A stretch of 64,000 nt of DNA, taken from contig NZ_MAUE01000022.1 in assembly GCF_001702265.1 (NCBI RefSeq), forward strand, positions 1 to 64,000. The letters are read 5' to 3'. The DNA is from Pseudomonas aylmerensis (GTDB lineage Bacteria; Pseudomonadota; Gammaproteobacteria; Pseudomonadales; Pseudomonadaceae). The position numbers were made by a program, and so were the translations under genes. Of the stretch, positions 35,281-46,376 are shown piece after piece. Each line of letters starts with the position of its first letter. Position 1 is the first letter of the stretch. The notes under the pieces were generated by a model, which was not told the origin of the DNA, made no database searches, and saw only the letters and a program-made list of their open reading frames with translations.

Positions 35281-36336
35281 TTACTGTTGAGGTTGTTTAG
35301 AGGCGATGTGCAGATAATGTTCCGCAACATCCAGCATTCGGTTGGCAAAGCCCCATTCGTTGTCGAACCAGGCCAGGATGTTCACCAGCCTCGGGCCGGA
35401 AACGCGGGTCTGGCTGGCATCGACAATGGCCGAATGCGGGTCATGGTTGAAATCACAACTGGCGTGAGGCAACTCGGTGTAGGCCAGCAGGCCTTTGAGC
35501 GGGCCGCTGGTGGCGGCGTCGCGCAGGATCCGGTTGACCTCCGTCGCGTCGGTATCGCTGACGGTTTGCATGGTGATGTCCAGGCAGGACACGTTCACCG
35601 TCGGCACCCGTACGGCTTTGGCCTGAATTCGCCCGGCAAGTTCCGGCAACAGTCGCTCGATACCGCGAGCCAGGCCGGTGGACACCGGAATCACTGACTG
35701 GAACGCCGAGCGCGTGCGACGCAGGTCTTCGTGGTGATAGGCATCGATCACCGGCTGGTCGTTCATCGCCGAGTGAATCGTGGTGATCGACACGTAATCC
35801 AGGCCAATCGCCTGATCCAGCAGACGCAACAGCGGCACGCTGCAATTGGTGGTGCAGGACGCGTTGGAGACCAGCAGCTCGTTGCCGGTCAGGCAATCCT
35901 GGTTGATGCCGTAGACGATAGTGGCGTCGACATCCGCCTCGCTGGCCATCGGCTGGGAAAACAGCACACGCGGTGCGCCGGCGTCGAGGAAACGCTGGCC
36001 ATCGGCACGGGTGTGGTAGGCACCGGAGCATTCCAACACCAGGTCGACGCCCAGCGCCGCCCAGTCGATGCCCTCGGGGGTGGCACTGCGTAATACTTTT
36101 ACGCAGTCGCCATTGATATGCAGACAATCGCCTTCCACACGCACTTCGCCGGGGAAGCGGCCGTGAGTGGAGTCAAAGCGTGTCAGGTATTCGATGCTGG
36201 CCATGTCGGCCAAATCGTTGATAGCAACAATCTCAAACCCGGCCGCCGCCCCTCGCTCGAACAGAGCACGCAAGACGCAACGACCAATGCGGCCGTAGCC
36301 GTTGAGTGCAACTTTGTAAGGACGCGGTTGGGGCAT
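35281..36336 (-). CDS. epd: Erythrose-4-phosphate dehydrogenase
   Basis: A 351-residue GAPDH-like enzyme oxidising erythrose 4-phosphate to 4-phosphoerythronate, the first step of pyridoxal phosphate synthesis. It has the Rossmann motif [17 protein letters not shown], the active site [14 protein letters not shown] and the C-terminal [13 protein letters not shown]. Its place between tkt (which makes erythrose 4-phosphate) and pgk, in the classic tkt-epd-pgk-fba order, favours Epd over GAPDH. Confidence 0.93.
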   Translation of the reverse strand: MPQPRPYKVALNGYGRIGRCVLRALFERGAAAGFEIVAINDLADMASIEYLTRFDSTHGRFPGEVRVEGDCLHINGDCVKVLRSATPEGIDWAALGVDLVLECSGAYHTRADGQRFLDAGAPRVLFSQPMASEADVDATIVYGINQDCLTGNELLVSNASCTTNCSVPLLRLLDQAIGLDYVSITTIHSAMNDQPVIDAYHHEDLRRTRSAFQSVIPVSTGLARGIERLLPELAGRIQAKAVRVPTVNVSCLDITMQTVSDTDATEVNRILRDAATSGPLKGLLAYTELPHASCDFNHDPHSAIVDASQTRVSGPRLVNILAWFDNEWGFANRMLDVAEHYLHIASKQPQQ

Positions 36337-36379
36337 GGGGTTCTCGATTACCTTGGGTAATGGGGTGTCTGCCAGACTG

Positions 36380-36474
36380 CCTTCGCGAGCAAGCCCGCTC
36401 CCACATTTGGAATGGGTTCACAATTGCAACCATGTGAACCCGATCTAATGTGGGAGCGGGCTTGCTCGCGAAGG
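36380..36474. repeat. REPIN between tkt and epd
   Basis: CCTTCGCGAGCAAGCCCGCTCCCACATT is inverted against AATGTGGGAGCGGGCTTGCTCGCGAAGG. Perfect arms. Confidence 0.9.
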
Positions 36475-36503
36475 CGTCAGTACAGCCACCTCAATCTACA
36501 GCC

Positions 36504-38501
36504 TTAGTCTTCCAGCAGCTCTTCAGCCTGGCCCAGGATATTTTCCAGGGTGAAGCCGAACTCTTCGAACAACGCTGGCGCCGGCGCCGACTCACCGTAG
36601 GTGGTCATGCCGATCACGCGGCCTTCCAGGCCCACGTACTTGTACCAGTAGTCGGCGTGAGCCGCTTCGATGGCGATACGCGCGCTGACCTGCAGTGGCA
36701 ATACCGATTGCTTGTAGCCGGCGTCCTGGGCTTCGAACACGCTGGTGCACGGCATGGACACAACGCGCACGTTGCGGCCTTGCTCGGTCAGCTTGTCGTA
36801 GGCCTGGACGGTCAGGCCGACTTCGGAACCGGTGGAGATCAGGATCAGCTCCGGCTCGCCGACGCAGTCCTTGAGCACATAACCACCACGGCTGATGTCG
36901 GCGATCTGCGCGTCGGTACGCGCCTGGTGCTGCAGGTTCTGACGCGAGAAGATCAGCGCAGAAGGGCCGTCCTTACGCTCGATCGCGTGTTTCCAGGCCA
37001 CTGCGGATTCGACCGCGTCGGCTGGACGCCAGGTGTCCAGGTTCGGCGTGGTGCGCAGGCTGGTCAACTGCTCGACCGGCTGGTGCGTCGGGCCGTCTTC
37101 GCCCAGGCCGATGGAGTCGTGGGTGTACACGTGGATCACGCGCTTCTTCATCAGTGCGGCCATGCGCACGGCGTTGCGCGCATATTCCATGAACATCAGG
37201 AAGGTCGCGCCGTAAGGCACCAGGCCGCCGTGCAGGGACACGCCGTTCATGATGGCGCTCATGCCGAACTCGCGCACGCCGTAGTACATGTAGTTGCCGC
37301 TGGCGTCTTCGGCCGAGACACCTTTGCAGCCTTTCCAAAGGGTCAGGTTGGAACCGGCCAGGTCAGCCGAGCCGCCGAGGATCTCAGGCAGCAGCGGGCC
37401 AAAGGCGTTCAGGGTGTTCTGGCTGGCTTTACGGCTGGCGATGGTCTCGCCCTTGGCCGCGACTTCGGCGATGTAGGCCGAGGCTTTTTCCGAGAAGTCC
37501 GCAGGCAGGTCACCGGCCAGGCGGCGTACCAGTTCGTTGGCCAACTCAGGGAATTCGGCGGAGTAGGCCGCGAAACGCTGGTCCCACTCGGCTTCGGTCG
37601 CCAGGCCTTTTTCCTTGGCGCTCCACTCGGCGTAGATGTCGGCCGGGACTTCGAACGGGCCGTGGTTCCACTTCAGCGCTTCGCGGGTCAGGGCGATTTC
37701 CGCGTCACCCAGTGGGGCGCCGTGGCAGTCTTCTTTACCCTGCTTGTTCGGCGAGCCGAAACCGATGGTGGTCTTGCAGCAGATCAGGGTGGGTTGCTCG
37801 CTCTTGCGCGCGGTGTCGATGGCGGTCTTGATCTCTTCCGGATCGTGGCCATCCACGTTGCGGATCACCTGCCAGTTGTAGGCTTCGAAACGCTTGGGCG
37901 TGTCATCGGTGAACCAGCCTTCGACTTCGCCGTCGATGGAGATGCCGTTGTCATCGTAGAAGGCGATCAGCTTGCCCAGGCCCAGGGTGCCGGCGAGGGA
38001 CGCGACTTCGTGGGAAATGCCTTCCATCATGCAGCCATCACCCAGGAACACGTAGGTGTGGTGGTCGACGATGTTGTGGCCAGGGCGGTTGAACTGCGCG
38101 CCCAGGACTTTTTCGGCCAGCGCGAAACCAACGGCGTTGGCCAGGCCTTGGCCCAGGGGACCGGTGGTGGTCTCGACGCCTGGGGTGTAGCCGAATTCCG
38201 GGTGGCCCGGGGTGCGGCTGTGCAGCTGGCGGAAGCTCTTGAGGTCATCGATGGTGACGTCGTAGCCGGTCAGGTGCAGCAGCGAATAGATCAGCATCGA
38301 GCCGTGGCCGTTGGACAGCACGAAGCGGTCACGGTCGGCGAACGACGGGTTGCTCGGGTTGTGTTTCAGGTAGTCACGCCAAAGTACCTCGGCGATATCC
38401 GCCATGCCCATTGGGGCACCGGGATGGCCGCTGTTGGCTTTTTGCACGGCATCCATGCTGAGGGCACGAATGGCGTTGGCACGCTCACGACGGCTGGGCA
38501 T
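36504..38501 (-). CDS. tktA: Transketolase
   Basis: A 665-residue thiamine diphosphate enzyme of the pentose phosphate pathway. It has the signature [24 protein letters not shown] (about residues 6-29), the TPP motif [18 protein letters not shown] (about 154-171) and the pyrimidine-domain [18 protein letters not shown]. It supplies erythrose 4-phosphate to Epd. It is divergent from the SahR-like gene. Confidence 0.97.
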   Translation of the reverse strand: MPSRRERANAIRALSMDAVQKANSGHPGAPMGMADIAEVLWRDYLKHNPSNPSFADRDRFVLSNGHGSMLIYSLLHLTGYDVTIDDLKSFRQLHSRTPGHPEFGYTPGVETTTGPLGQGLANAVGFALAEKVLGAQFNRPGHNIVDHHTYVFLGDGCMMEGISHEVASLAGTLGLGKLIAFYDDNGISIDGEVEGWFTDDTPKRFEAYNWQVIRNVDGHDPEEIKTAIDTARKSEQPTLICCKTTIGFGSPNKQGKEDCHGAPLGDAEIALTREALKWNHGPFEVPADIYAEWSAKEKGLATEAEWDQRFAAYSAEFPELANELVRRLAGDLPADFSEKASAYIAEVAAKGETIASRKASQNTLNAFGPLLPEILGGSADLAGSNLTLWKGCKGVSAEDASGNYMYYGVREFGMSAIMNGVSLHGGLVPYGATFLMFMEYARNAVRMAALMKKRVIHVYTHDSIGLGEDGPTHQPVEQLTSLRTTPNLDTWRPADAVESAVAWKHAIERKDGPSALIFSRQNLQHQARTDAQIADISRGGYVLKDCVGEPELILISTGSEVGLTVQAYDKLTEQGRNVRVVSMPCTSVFEAQDAGYKQSVLPLQVSARIAIEAAHADYWYKYVGLEGRVIGMTTYGESAPAPALFEEFGFTLENILGQAEELLED

Positions 38502-38695
38502 CGCTGATCTCCTGGGGTTTGAATAAAAGAAACGGAAAAAAGGACCGGCATTTTCCCTCAGCCACCGCCTGCGGGCAATGACAGATAGTCACTTGTGGGT
38601 GTTTTTCCTGTGCTTTGCGCGGCAATCGCTTGCAGAAAAGACCGACCGGTTCGTCTAAAGGTTATAGCGGCTGCTTATAACTGCCACTTATCGTT

Positions 38696-38719
38696 CAATA
38701 TCAAAACTTTTTGATATTG
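38696..38719. promoter_or_regulatory. 11-bp-arm palindrome, candidate SahR operator
   Basis: CAATATCAAAA (38696-38706) and TTTTGATATTG (38709-38719) are perfect arms with a two-base centre. It ends four bases before the -35 of the sahR-metK promoter. ATATCAA/TTGATAT palindromes are typical ArsR-family sites, and I recall a similar motif for SahR. The tkt start is about 195 bases to the left, so tkt could also be affected. Confidence 0.65.
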
Positions 38720-38722
38720 GCC

Positions 38723-38751
38723 TTGCGAGGTCTTCACCTCGTCACTAGACT
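38723..38751 (+). promoter_or_regulatory. Promoter of the sahR-metK operon, probably leaderless
   Basis: TTGCGA (38723-38728), a 17-base spacer and TAGACT (38746-38751). The +1 would be at about 38758, only about three bases before ATG 38761, and no Shine-Dalgarno is visible, so a leaderless mRNA is likely. The spacer includes a 6-bp hairpin, CGAGGT-CTTC-ACCTCG. Confidence 0.55.
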
Positions 38752-38760
38752 GCTGGCCTT

Positions 38761-39756
38761 ATGAATCTACCCGTGCCCTCCCTGCGTCCTGACGACGGCG
38801 ATGACCTGGCAGCCTTGTGCAAGGCCGCTGGCGACCCGTTGCGCCTGAACGTATTGCGCGCACTGGCCAACGATTCGTTCGGCGTACTCGAACTGGCGCA
38901 GATCTTCGCCATCGGCCAGTCCGGCATGAGCCACCATTTGAAGGTCCTGGCCCAGGCCGACCTGGTGGCCACCCGCCGCGAAGGCAATGCGATTTTCTAC
39001 CGTCGCGCCCTGCCCCACACCGAGTTGCTCGGCGGCAAGCTGCACGCCGCCCTGCTCGAAGAAGTCGACAGCCTGGCCCTGCCCAGCGACGTGCAGTCGC
39101 GCATCGGTCAGGTCCATGGTCAGCGCGCCGCCGCCAGCCAGGATTTTTTCACCCGGGTTGCCGAGAAGTTTCGCGCCCAGCAGGACCTGATCGCAGGTTT
39201 GCCGCAATACCGCGACAGCGTACTGGCGCTGCTGGACAAGCTGAGCTTCAGTGATGAAGCCACGGCACTCGAAGTGGGCCCTGGCGATGGCGGTTTCCTG
39301 CCAGAACTGGCGCGGCGTTTCCAGCAAGTCACGGCGCTGGACAACAGCCCGGCCATGCTCGAACTGGCGCGCCAGCTCTGCGAGCGTGAAGCATTGGGCA
39401 ACGTGCGCCTGCAGTTGGCGGATGCGCTCAATCACAACAGTCTGCAGGCCGACTGCGTGGTGCTGAATATGGTGCTGCACCATTTCGCTGCCCCCGCAGA
39501 CGCCCTCAAGCAGATGGCGAAGTTGCTGCAACCCGGCGGTAGCCTGCTGGTCACAGATTTATGCAGCCACAACCAGAATTGGGCCAGGGAGGCCTGCGGT
39601 GATCTCTGGTTGGGTTTTGAACAGGACGATCTGGCCCGTTGGGCCACCGCTGCGGGACTCGTTCCCGGGGAAAGCCTCTATGTAGGCTTACGTAATGGTT
39701 TCCAGATCCAGGTCCGCCATTTCCAGCGGCCGGCTGGCGACACTCACCATCGGTAA
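38761..39756 (+). CDS. sahR: ArsR-family regulator fused to a methyltransferase domain (SahR-like)
   Basis: A 331-residue protein. An ArsR winged-helix domain (about residues 12-98, [26 protein letters not shown]) is followed by a class I SAM-dependent methyltransferase fold (motif [12 protein letters not shown], about 174-184; [16 protein letters not shown]). It lacks the metal-binding cysteines of metal-sensing ArsR proteins. Position 19 bases ahead of metK and the strong palindrome upstream fit SahR, which senses S-adenosylhomocysteine and represses SAM-cycle genes. The SAM/SAH pocket would be the sensor. Identification is by context; direct evidence is lacking. Confidence 0.75.
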   Translation: MNLPVPSLRPDDGDDLAALCKAAGDPLRLNVLRALANDSFGVLELAQIFAIGQSGMSHHLKVLAQADLVATRREGNAIFYRRALPHTELLGGKLHAALLEEVDSLALPSDVQSRIGQVHGQRAAASQDFFTRVAEKFRAQQDLIAGLPQYRDSVLALLDKLSFSDEATALEVGPGDGGFLPELARRFQQVTALDNSPAMLELARQLCEREALGNVRLQLADALNHNSLQADCVVLNMVLHHFAAPADALKQMAKLLQPGGSLLVTDLCSHNQNWAREACGDLWLGFEQDDLARWATAAGLVPGESLYVGLRNGFQIQVRHFQRPAGDTHHR

Positions 39757-39775
39757 ATATCAGGAAAACATCGAG

Positions 39776-40966
39776 ATGAGCGAATACTCCCTTTTCACCT
39801 CCGAGTCCGTGTCTGAAGGGCATCCGGACAAAATCGCCGACCAGATTTCTGATGCGGTGCTGGACGCCATCATTGCTGAAGACAAGTTCGCCCGTGTGGC
39901 GTGCGAGACTCTGGTGAAAACCGGCGTAGCGATCATCGCTGGCGAAGTGACCACCACCGCCTGGGTTGACCTGGAGCAGATCGTTCGTGATGTGATCACC
40001 GACATCGGCTACACCAGCTCCGACGTCGGCTTCGACGGCGCGACCTGCGGCGTGATGAACATCATCGGCAAGCAATCGCCTGACATCAACCAGGGTGTCG
40101 ACCGTGCCAAGCCTGAAGATCAGGGCGCCGGCGACCAGGGCCTGATGTTCGGCTACGCCAGCAACGAAACCGACGTGCTGATGCCAGCGCCGATCACCTT
40201 CTCGCACCAGTTGGTGCAACGCCAGGCTGAAGCCCGCAAGAACGGCCTGCTGCCTTGGCTGCGCCCGGACGCCAAGTCCCAGGTGACCTGCCGCTACGAA
40301 GGCGGCAAAGTCGTCGGCATCGACGCCGTTGTACTGTCGACGCAGCACAACCCGGACGTTTCCTACGCTGATCTGCGTGAAGGCGTGATGGAGCTGATCG
40401 TCAAGCACGTACTGCCGGCCGAACTGCTGTCCAAGGACACCCAGTTCCACATCAACCCGACTGGCCAGTTCATCATTGGTGGCCCGGTGGGCGACTGCGG
40501 CCTGACCGGTCGCAAGATCATCGTCGACAGCTACGGCGGCATGGCCCGTCACGGCGGTGGCGCGTTCTCCGGTAAAGACCCGTCCAAGGTTGACCGTTCG
40601 GCAGCCTACGCCGGTCGCTACGTGGCCAAGAACATTGTCGCCGCGGGCCTGGCCGAGCGCTGCGAGATCCAGGTGTCCTACGCCATCGGCGTGGCCCAGC
40701 CTACGTCGATCTCGCTGAATACCTTCGGTACCGGCAAGATCAGCGACGACAAGATCGTCAAGCTGGTGCGCGAGATCTTCGACCTGCGCCCTTACGCGAT
40801 CACCACCATGCTCGACCTGCTGCACCCGATGTACCAGGAAACCGCAGCCTACGGCCACTTCGGTCGTACCCCTGCGCAGAAGACTGTCGGCGACGACACC
40901 TTCACCACCTTCACCTGGGAAAAGACCGATCGCGCCAACGACCTGCGCACCGCCGCCGGCCTGTAA
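39776..40966 (+). CDS. metK: S-adenosylmethionine synthetase
   Basis: A 396-residue enzyme making SAM from methionine and ATP. It has the N-terminal [16 protein letters not shown], the signature [12 protein letters not shown], and the P-loop-like [16 protein letters not shown]. The start ATG 39776 ([12 protein letters not shown]) follows AGGAAAACATCGAG. Probably co-transcribed with the SahR-like gene; a strong terminator follows. Confidence 0.98.
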   Translation: MSEYSLFTSESVSEGHPDKIADQISDAVLDAIIAEDKFARVACETLVKTGVAIIAGEVTTTAWVDLEQIVRDVITDIGYTSSDVGFDGATCGVMNIIGKQSPDINQGVDRAKPEDQGAGDQGLMFGYASNETDVLMPAPITFSHQLVQRQAEARKNGLLPWLRPDAKSQVTCRYEGGKVVGIDAVVLSTQHNPDVSYADLREGVMELIVKHVLPAELLSKDTQFHINPTGQFIIGGPVGDCGLTGRKIIVDSYGGMARHGGGAFSGKDPSKVDRSAAYAGRYVAKNIVAAGLAERCEIQVSYAIGVAQPTSISLNTFGTGKISDDKIVKLVREIFDLRPYAITTMLDLLHPMYQETAAYGHFGRTPAQKTVGDDTFTTFTWEKTDRANDLRTAAGL

Positions 40967-40983
40967 TCGCTCACGGCACATAA

Positions 40984-41018
40984 AGCCTCGCCGGGTTTAC
41001 CCCCGGCGGGGCTTTTTT
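40984..41018 (+). terminator. Rho-independent terminator of metK
   Basis: AGCCTCGCCGGG-TTTAC-CCCCGGCGGGGCTTTTTTA: a long GC stem followed by six T. Confidence 0.9.
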
Positions 41019-41182
41019 ATTGCCTGCGGGATCACCCTCACATTTTTTGGATCCAAAGCTTGCAGGCCAAATAATGGCCCTCTAGAATCCGCGCCCTCTC
41101 GGGCCCTCTACCTTATTTGGATATTGCCCTGCGCCAGCCCGGGATCGATCAGCGCGCAGGCAATCGAACATTGAGGTTTTTC

Positions 41183-41533
41183 ATGCGCATCTCCACGCTC
41201 GCCCCTGCCGCCCTTCTGCTCAGCCTGTTCGCCCTGCCGGCCCAATCCGCCGACCTGAGCGCACTGAGTGGCGCGCTGACGTCCCAACTGGGTGGCGGCA
41301 ACTCCGGCGACTGCCAGAAGCAGTCCGCGGACCTGCAAGCCAAGATCGATGCAGCCGAAGCCCAGAAAGACAACCTGAAAGTGAAGGCCTTCAAAGCGGC
41401 GCAGGAGCAGATCAACAAAGGCTGTAACAAACTTGCTGAAACCCAGGCCAAGGCCGACGCCAAGCAGCAAACCCAGGAGGCCAAGGCTGATAAGAATGAC
41501 GCCGTGAAAGCCTTGGGCGGTCTGTTCAAGTAA
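41183..41533 (+). CDS. Small periplasmic helical protein
   Basis: A 116-residue protein with a clean signal peptide (MRISTLAPAALLLSLFALPAQSA) and a charged, probably coiled-coil C-terminal half rich in Lys, Ala and Gln (SADLQAKIDAAEAQKDNLKVKAF). Two cysteines (GDCQ, KGCN) may form a disulfide. It resembles the DUF1090 protein encoded at 43365 in layout but not clearly in sequence. The ATG at 41183 follows TTGAGG. A terminator follows. Function unknown. Confidence 0.75.
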   Translation: MRISTLAPAALLLSLFALPAQSADLSALSGALTSQLGGGNSGDCQKQSADLQAKIDAAEAQKDNLKVKAFKAAQEQINKGCNKLAETQAKADAKQQTQEAKADKNDAVKALGGLFK

Positions 41534-43294
<1,761 letters not shown>

Positions 43295-43364
43295 ACCCGG
43301 CCTGGCCACCTTTGAACGGCGGCAGAATTCATCCTGCTGCCAGATTGCGACTTTGGAGTCCCAC

Positions 43365-43760
43365 ATGAAATTTCTCGCCCCTTTTGTCTTGTTGACTGTC
43401 GCAAGCTGCATGGCCACGCCACTGCTGGCGGCCGAAGAAGTTGCCCCCCTCACCGGCTGCGCCGCCAAGCGCCAGGCCATCAGCGCCCAGATCGAACAAG
43501 CCAAGGCGCATGGCAACAGCGCGCAACAGGCCGGCCTGGAAAAAGCCCTGAGCGAAGTCACTGCCAACTGCACCGACGCCTCCTTGAGGAAGGAGCGCGA
43601 AAACAAGGTGCTCGACGCCAAGCACGAAGTCAGCCGCCGCCAGGCTGACCTCGACAAGGCAATGAAAAAAGGCGATGCCGAGAAAATCAACAAGCGTAAG
43701 GACAAGCTCGCCCAGTCGCGCAAAGAACTGCAGGACGCCGTGGAACAACTCGACGAATAA
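43365..43760 (+). CDS. DUF1090 periplasmic protein
   Basis: A 131-residue protein with a signal peptide (MKFLAPFVLLTVASCMATPLLA) and a DUF1090-type domain: LTGCAAKRQAISAQIEQAKAHGN, two Cys, and a long charged helix (RKERENKVLDAKHEVSRRQADLDKA). Similar to E. coli YqjC, whose role is not known. The ATG at 43365 follows GGAGTCCCAC. It converges with the cytochrome gene seven bases away. Confidence 0.82.
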   Translation: MKFLAPFVLLTVASCMATPLLAAEEVAPLTGCAAKRQAISAQIEQAKAHGNSAQQAGLEKALSEVTANCTDASLRKERENKVLDAKHEVSRRQADLDKAMKKGDAEKINKRKDKLAQSRKELQDAVEQLDE

Positions 43761-43766
43761 CGCCGG

Positions 43767-44216
43767 TCAGTGATCGCGAAACTGCTTATGGCAGGCGCTG
43801 CAGGCATCTTCGACTTTCTGCACCGCAGGCCCAAGGTTGCTGGCCTTGTACGGCTGGACCTGGCTGGCGACCACCAGTTCACCGGTGGCCGCTTCAAGGT
43901 TGCGGGCCAGTTCCTGGAAGCGTGCCTGTTGTTGCCATACGTCGTCCTTGGCACTGGTGTGATCTTCTTCGCGCACGCTCGGGAAGTGCTTCCACGGTTC
44001 ATGCGACAACGCATCAAGCTTGACCGCGCCTTCGGCAAATTTCGCGCCGTCGAACGGGATGCGCCCACGCAACATGCCGCCCAGGTCCTCGCCGGTCTTG
44101 AGCATCTGCTTGAAAATCGCCTTGCGCTGGCCCAGCGGGGAATTTGGATCGACGCCGCCACAGGCGGACAAGGCCACGCAGGCCAGCAATACAACCGTCA
44201 GTTTTTTAAAAGTCAT
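43767..44216 (-). CDS. Cytochrome c'-like lipoprotein
   Basis: A 149-residue protein with a lipobox-type signal (VVLLACVALSAC, Cys about residue 19) and a four-helix-bundle sequence ending in the haem motif CSACHKQFRDH at the C-terminus, the arrangement of cytochrome c' (class II c-type). It would be anchored in the membrane on the periplasmic side and may bind NO or transfer electrons. Stand-alone gene. Confidence 0.85.
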   Translation of the reverse strand: MTFKKLTVVLLACVALSACGGVDPNSPLGQRKAIFKQMLKTGEDLGGMLRGRIPFDGAKFAEGAVKLDALSHEPWKHFPSVREEDHTSAKDDVWQQQARFQELARNLEAATGELVVASQVQPYKASNLGPAVQKVEDACSACHKQFRDH

Positions 44217-44344
44217 GATGGCTCAGGGTCACGGGAAACGGCGGCCAGTATCCTCGCCCCGTCCGTAAAGACCAATAGCCCTATTAATAATAAGGGTTGC
44301 CCGACTGCGCTACAGCGCGGGCAATCGCTTCAGGAATTGCGTTT

Positions 44345-45532
44345 ATGAATGTCGTGCTGAAAACCTGGAGCCGCCGCCTGGCGTGGGCTCTGCCGATTGC
44401 TGCACTGCTGGCCGGCTGTGATGGCGGTAAAGACGCCAACAAAACAGAGGAAGTGGCCAAACCCCATGCCGTAGCCACCTACGTGAGCGCGCCATGGGAA
44501 GCCCTGCCGGCGGTGTCCGACAGCGACCTGCTGGCCGGCTTTGAAGCCTGGCGCAGCGCCTGCCAACGCCTCAAGGCCGACCCGATCTGGGGCGCGACCT
44601 GTGCCGCAGCGGTCACCGTGCCGGGCAATGCCGTGGCGGTGCGTGGTTTTCTAAAAGAACGCCTGGATGTATTCGGCCTGCGCTCGGCCGACGACACCCC
44701 CAATGGCCTGATCACCGGCTACTACGAACCGGTCTACCCCGGCAGCCTGACCAAGACTGCCACCGCCCATGTGCCCGTGTATGGCGTGCCGGATGACCTG
44801 ATCATCGTCAATCTGGAAAGCATCTATCCGGAACTCAAGGGCAAGCGCCTGCGCGGTCGCCTCGAAGGCCGCGTGCTCAAGCCCTATGACGATGCCAGCG
44901 CCATCAACGGCCAAGGCTCCAGCGCCAAGCCGATTGCCTGGCTGACCAACCCGATGGACCTGCAATTTCTGCAGATCCAGGGCTCGGGCCGCATTCAACT
45001 CAAGGACGGCCGCCAACTGCGCGTGGGTTATGGCGACCAGAACGGCTACCCCTATCGTCCTATCGGCCGCTGGCTGGTGGAGCAAGGCGAGTTGAAGAAA
45101 GAAGCAGTGACCATGGGCGCCATCAGCGCTTGGGCCAAGGCGCACCCGGAGCGAATCCCGGAACTGCTCGCGAGCAACCCCAGCTACGTGTTCTTCAGCG
45201 CTCGTCCCGACAGCAATGAAGGTCCGCGCGGTTCGCTGAACGTGCCGCTGACGGCAGGCTACAGCGTGGCGGTGGATCGCAAGGTGATCCCGCTGGGCAG
45301 CCTGTTGTGGCTGTCGACCACCACGCCCGACGGCTCGGCATTGGCACGTCCCGTCGCCGCACAGGACACCGGCGGTGCAATCACCGGCGAAGTGCGCGCG
45401 GATCTGTTCTGGGGCACGGGTGATGCGGCAGGCGAGTTGGCGGGGAATATGAAGCAGCAAGGCCAGATCTGGATGCTGTGGCCCAAAGGCGCGGCGTTGC
45501 CGCACGTGCCGGATGCACCCGCGGGTACCTGA
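44345..45532 (+). CDS. mltA: MltA, membrane-bound lytic murein transglycosylase A
   Basis: A 395-residue outer-membrane lipoprotein (lipobox ALLAGC, Cys about residue 25) that cleaves peptidoglycan glycan strands. The MltA domain spans about residues 115-290 (NGLITGYYEPVYPGS, FLQIQGSGRIQLKDG), and the C-terminal 3D domain carries the catalytic Asp (VAAQDTGGAITGEVRADLFWG). The ATG at 44345 follows AGGAATTGCGTTT. Transcript end unclear; a REP cluster follows. Confidence 0.93.
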   Translation: MNVVLKTWSRRLAWALPIAALLAGCDGGKDANKTEEVAKPHAVATYVSAPWEALPAVSDSDLLAGFEAWRSACQRLKADPIWGATCAAAVTVPGNAVAVRGFLKERLDVFGLRSADDTPNGLITGYYEPVYPGSLTKTATAHVPVYGVPDDLIIVNLESIYPELKGKRLRGRLEGRVLKPYDDASAINGQGSSAKPIAWLTNPMDLQFLQIQGSGRIQLKDGRQLRVGYGDQNGYPYRPIGRWLVEQGELKKEAVTMGAISAWAKAHPERIPELLASNPSYVFFSARPDSNEGPRGSLNVPLTAGYSVAVDRKVIPLGSLLWLSTTTPDGSALARPVAAQDTGGAITGEVRADLFWGTGDAAGELAGNMKQQGQIWMLWPKGAALPHVPDAPAGT

Positions 45533-45544
45533 GGAACACTGGAG

Positions 45545-45806
45545 ATCAAATGTGTAAACGGGCTTGTCGTGGGGAGCGGACTTACTGTGGCGAGCGGGCT
45601 TTTCGTGGCGAGCGGGCTTGCCCCGCGTTGGGGTGCGAAGCAGCCCTGACAACAGGCGCCGAGTTCCTTCTGAAAAAACTCGGTGTGCCGATTGGGGCCG
45701 CTTCGCGCCCCAACGCGGGGCAAGCCCGCTCGCCACAGTAGGCCCGCTTGCCACAGCAGCCCGCTCGCCACAGTAAGCCCGGCCACAATAGAGGGCCGGG
45801 CTACGC
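45545..45806. repeat. Nested cluster of REP units
   Basis: At least five GTGGCGAGCGGGCTTG-type half units occur in both orientations. Two tandem copies (about 45575-45620) precede an outer pair, CCCCGCGTTGGGG / CCCCAACGCGGGG, around an internal hairpin (CGAGTT...AACTCG). Two more inverted half units follow (45735-45780). Several short ORFs through it are artefacts of the repeats. Confidence 0.85.
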
Positions 45807-45807
45807 C

Positions 45808-46194
45808 TTAGATCGAGACGAAGAAGAAGCTCGCGATCAATACCATCCCTACAAACCACACCAGCGAACGCAGCATTGCCCAGTCGGCGACGTAGCAGAT
45901 GATGTACAACAGGCGACTGGTGATAAACAGCACCGCCAGCACATTGATGGTCACCAACGACGCAGTCCCGGCAAGGTGGGCGATAATCACCGCCGCCGCG
46001 AAGGCGGGTGTCACCTCAAAGCTGTTGAGCTGCGCGTTGTGGGCGCGCTTGGCGAAGCCGTCGAGGGTATCCAGAAAAGCGCGCGGATCATGATTCTGCC
46101 GCGGGCCGAATTTGCCGCCACTGAACTTGGCCACCCCTGTGCACAGGTAAGGCAGGAAAATCGCTATCAACACACACCAGAAAGCCACCGTCAT
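45808..46194 (-). CDS. MAPEG-family membrane protein
   Basis: A 128-residue protein with four hydrophobic segments and the MAPEG pattern (FGPRQNHDPRAF, AHNAQLNSFEVTPAFAAAV near helices 1-2). These are glutathione- or lipid-linked membrane proteins; bacterial roles are mostly unknown. The ATG at 46194 follows AAAGGAAT; a GTG one codon upstream is also possible. Confidence 0.85.
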   Translation of the reverse strand: MTVAFWCVLIAIFLPYLCTGVAKFSGGKFGPRQNHDPRAFLDTLDGFAKRAHNAQLNSFEVTPAFAAAVIIAHLAGTASLVTINVLAVLFITSRLLYIICYVADWAMLRSLVWFVGMVLIASFFFVSI

Positions 46195-46376
46195 CACTGA
46201 TTCCTTTTGTAGTTTTAAACAGAAATTAGAGTTTTAGCACTAAACCCAGCAAACCGCACTTACCGGCTATGAGCACGCCGCGCACCGAAAGGTTCTATCG
46301 CGCTGTGCAACCTCATGCCCGCCCTGCGGTCCACCCATGCACCAAAGAATTGCCACCCAACCTCCAAGGACCCCGG

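Noticed and set aside
36450..38507. 685-codon open frame opposite transketolase
   Set aside because: Same shadow effect in high-GC DNA; it even runs through the REPIN at its start.
45478..45788. Several 70-90-codon ORFs in both strands after mltA
   Set aside because: They are translations of REP units and share the same repeated peptide pieces.
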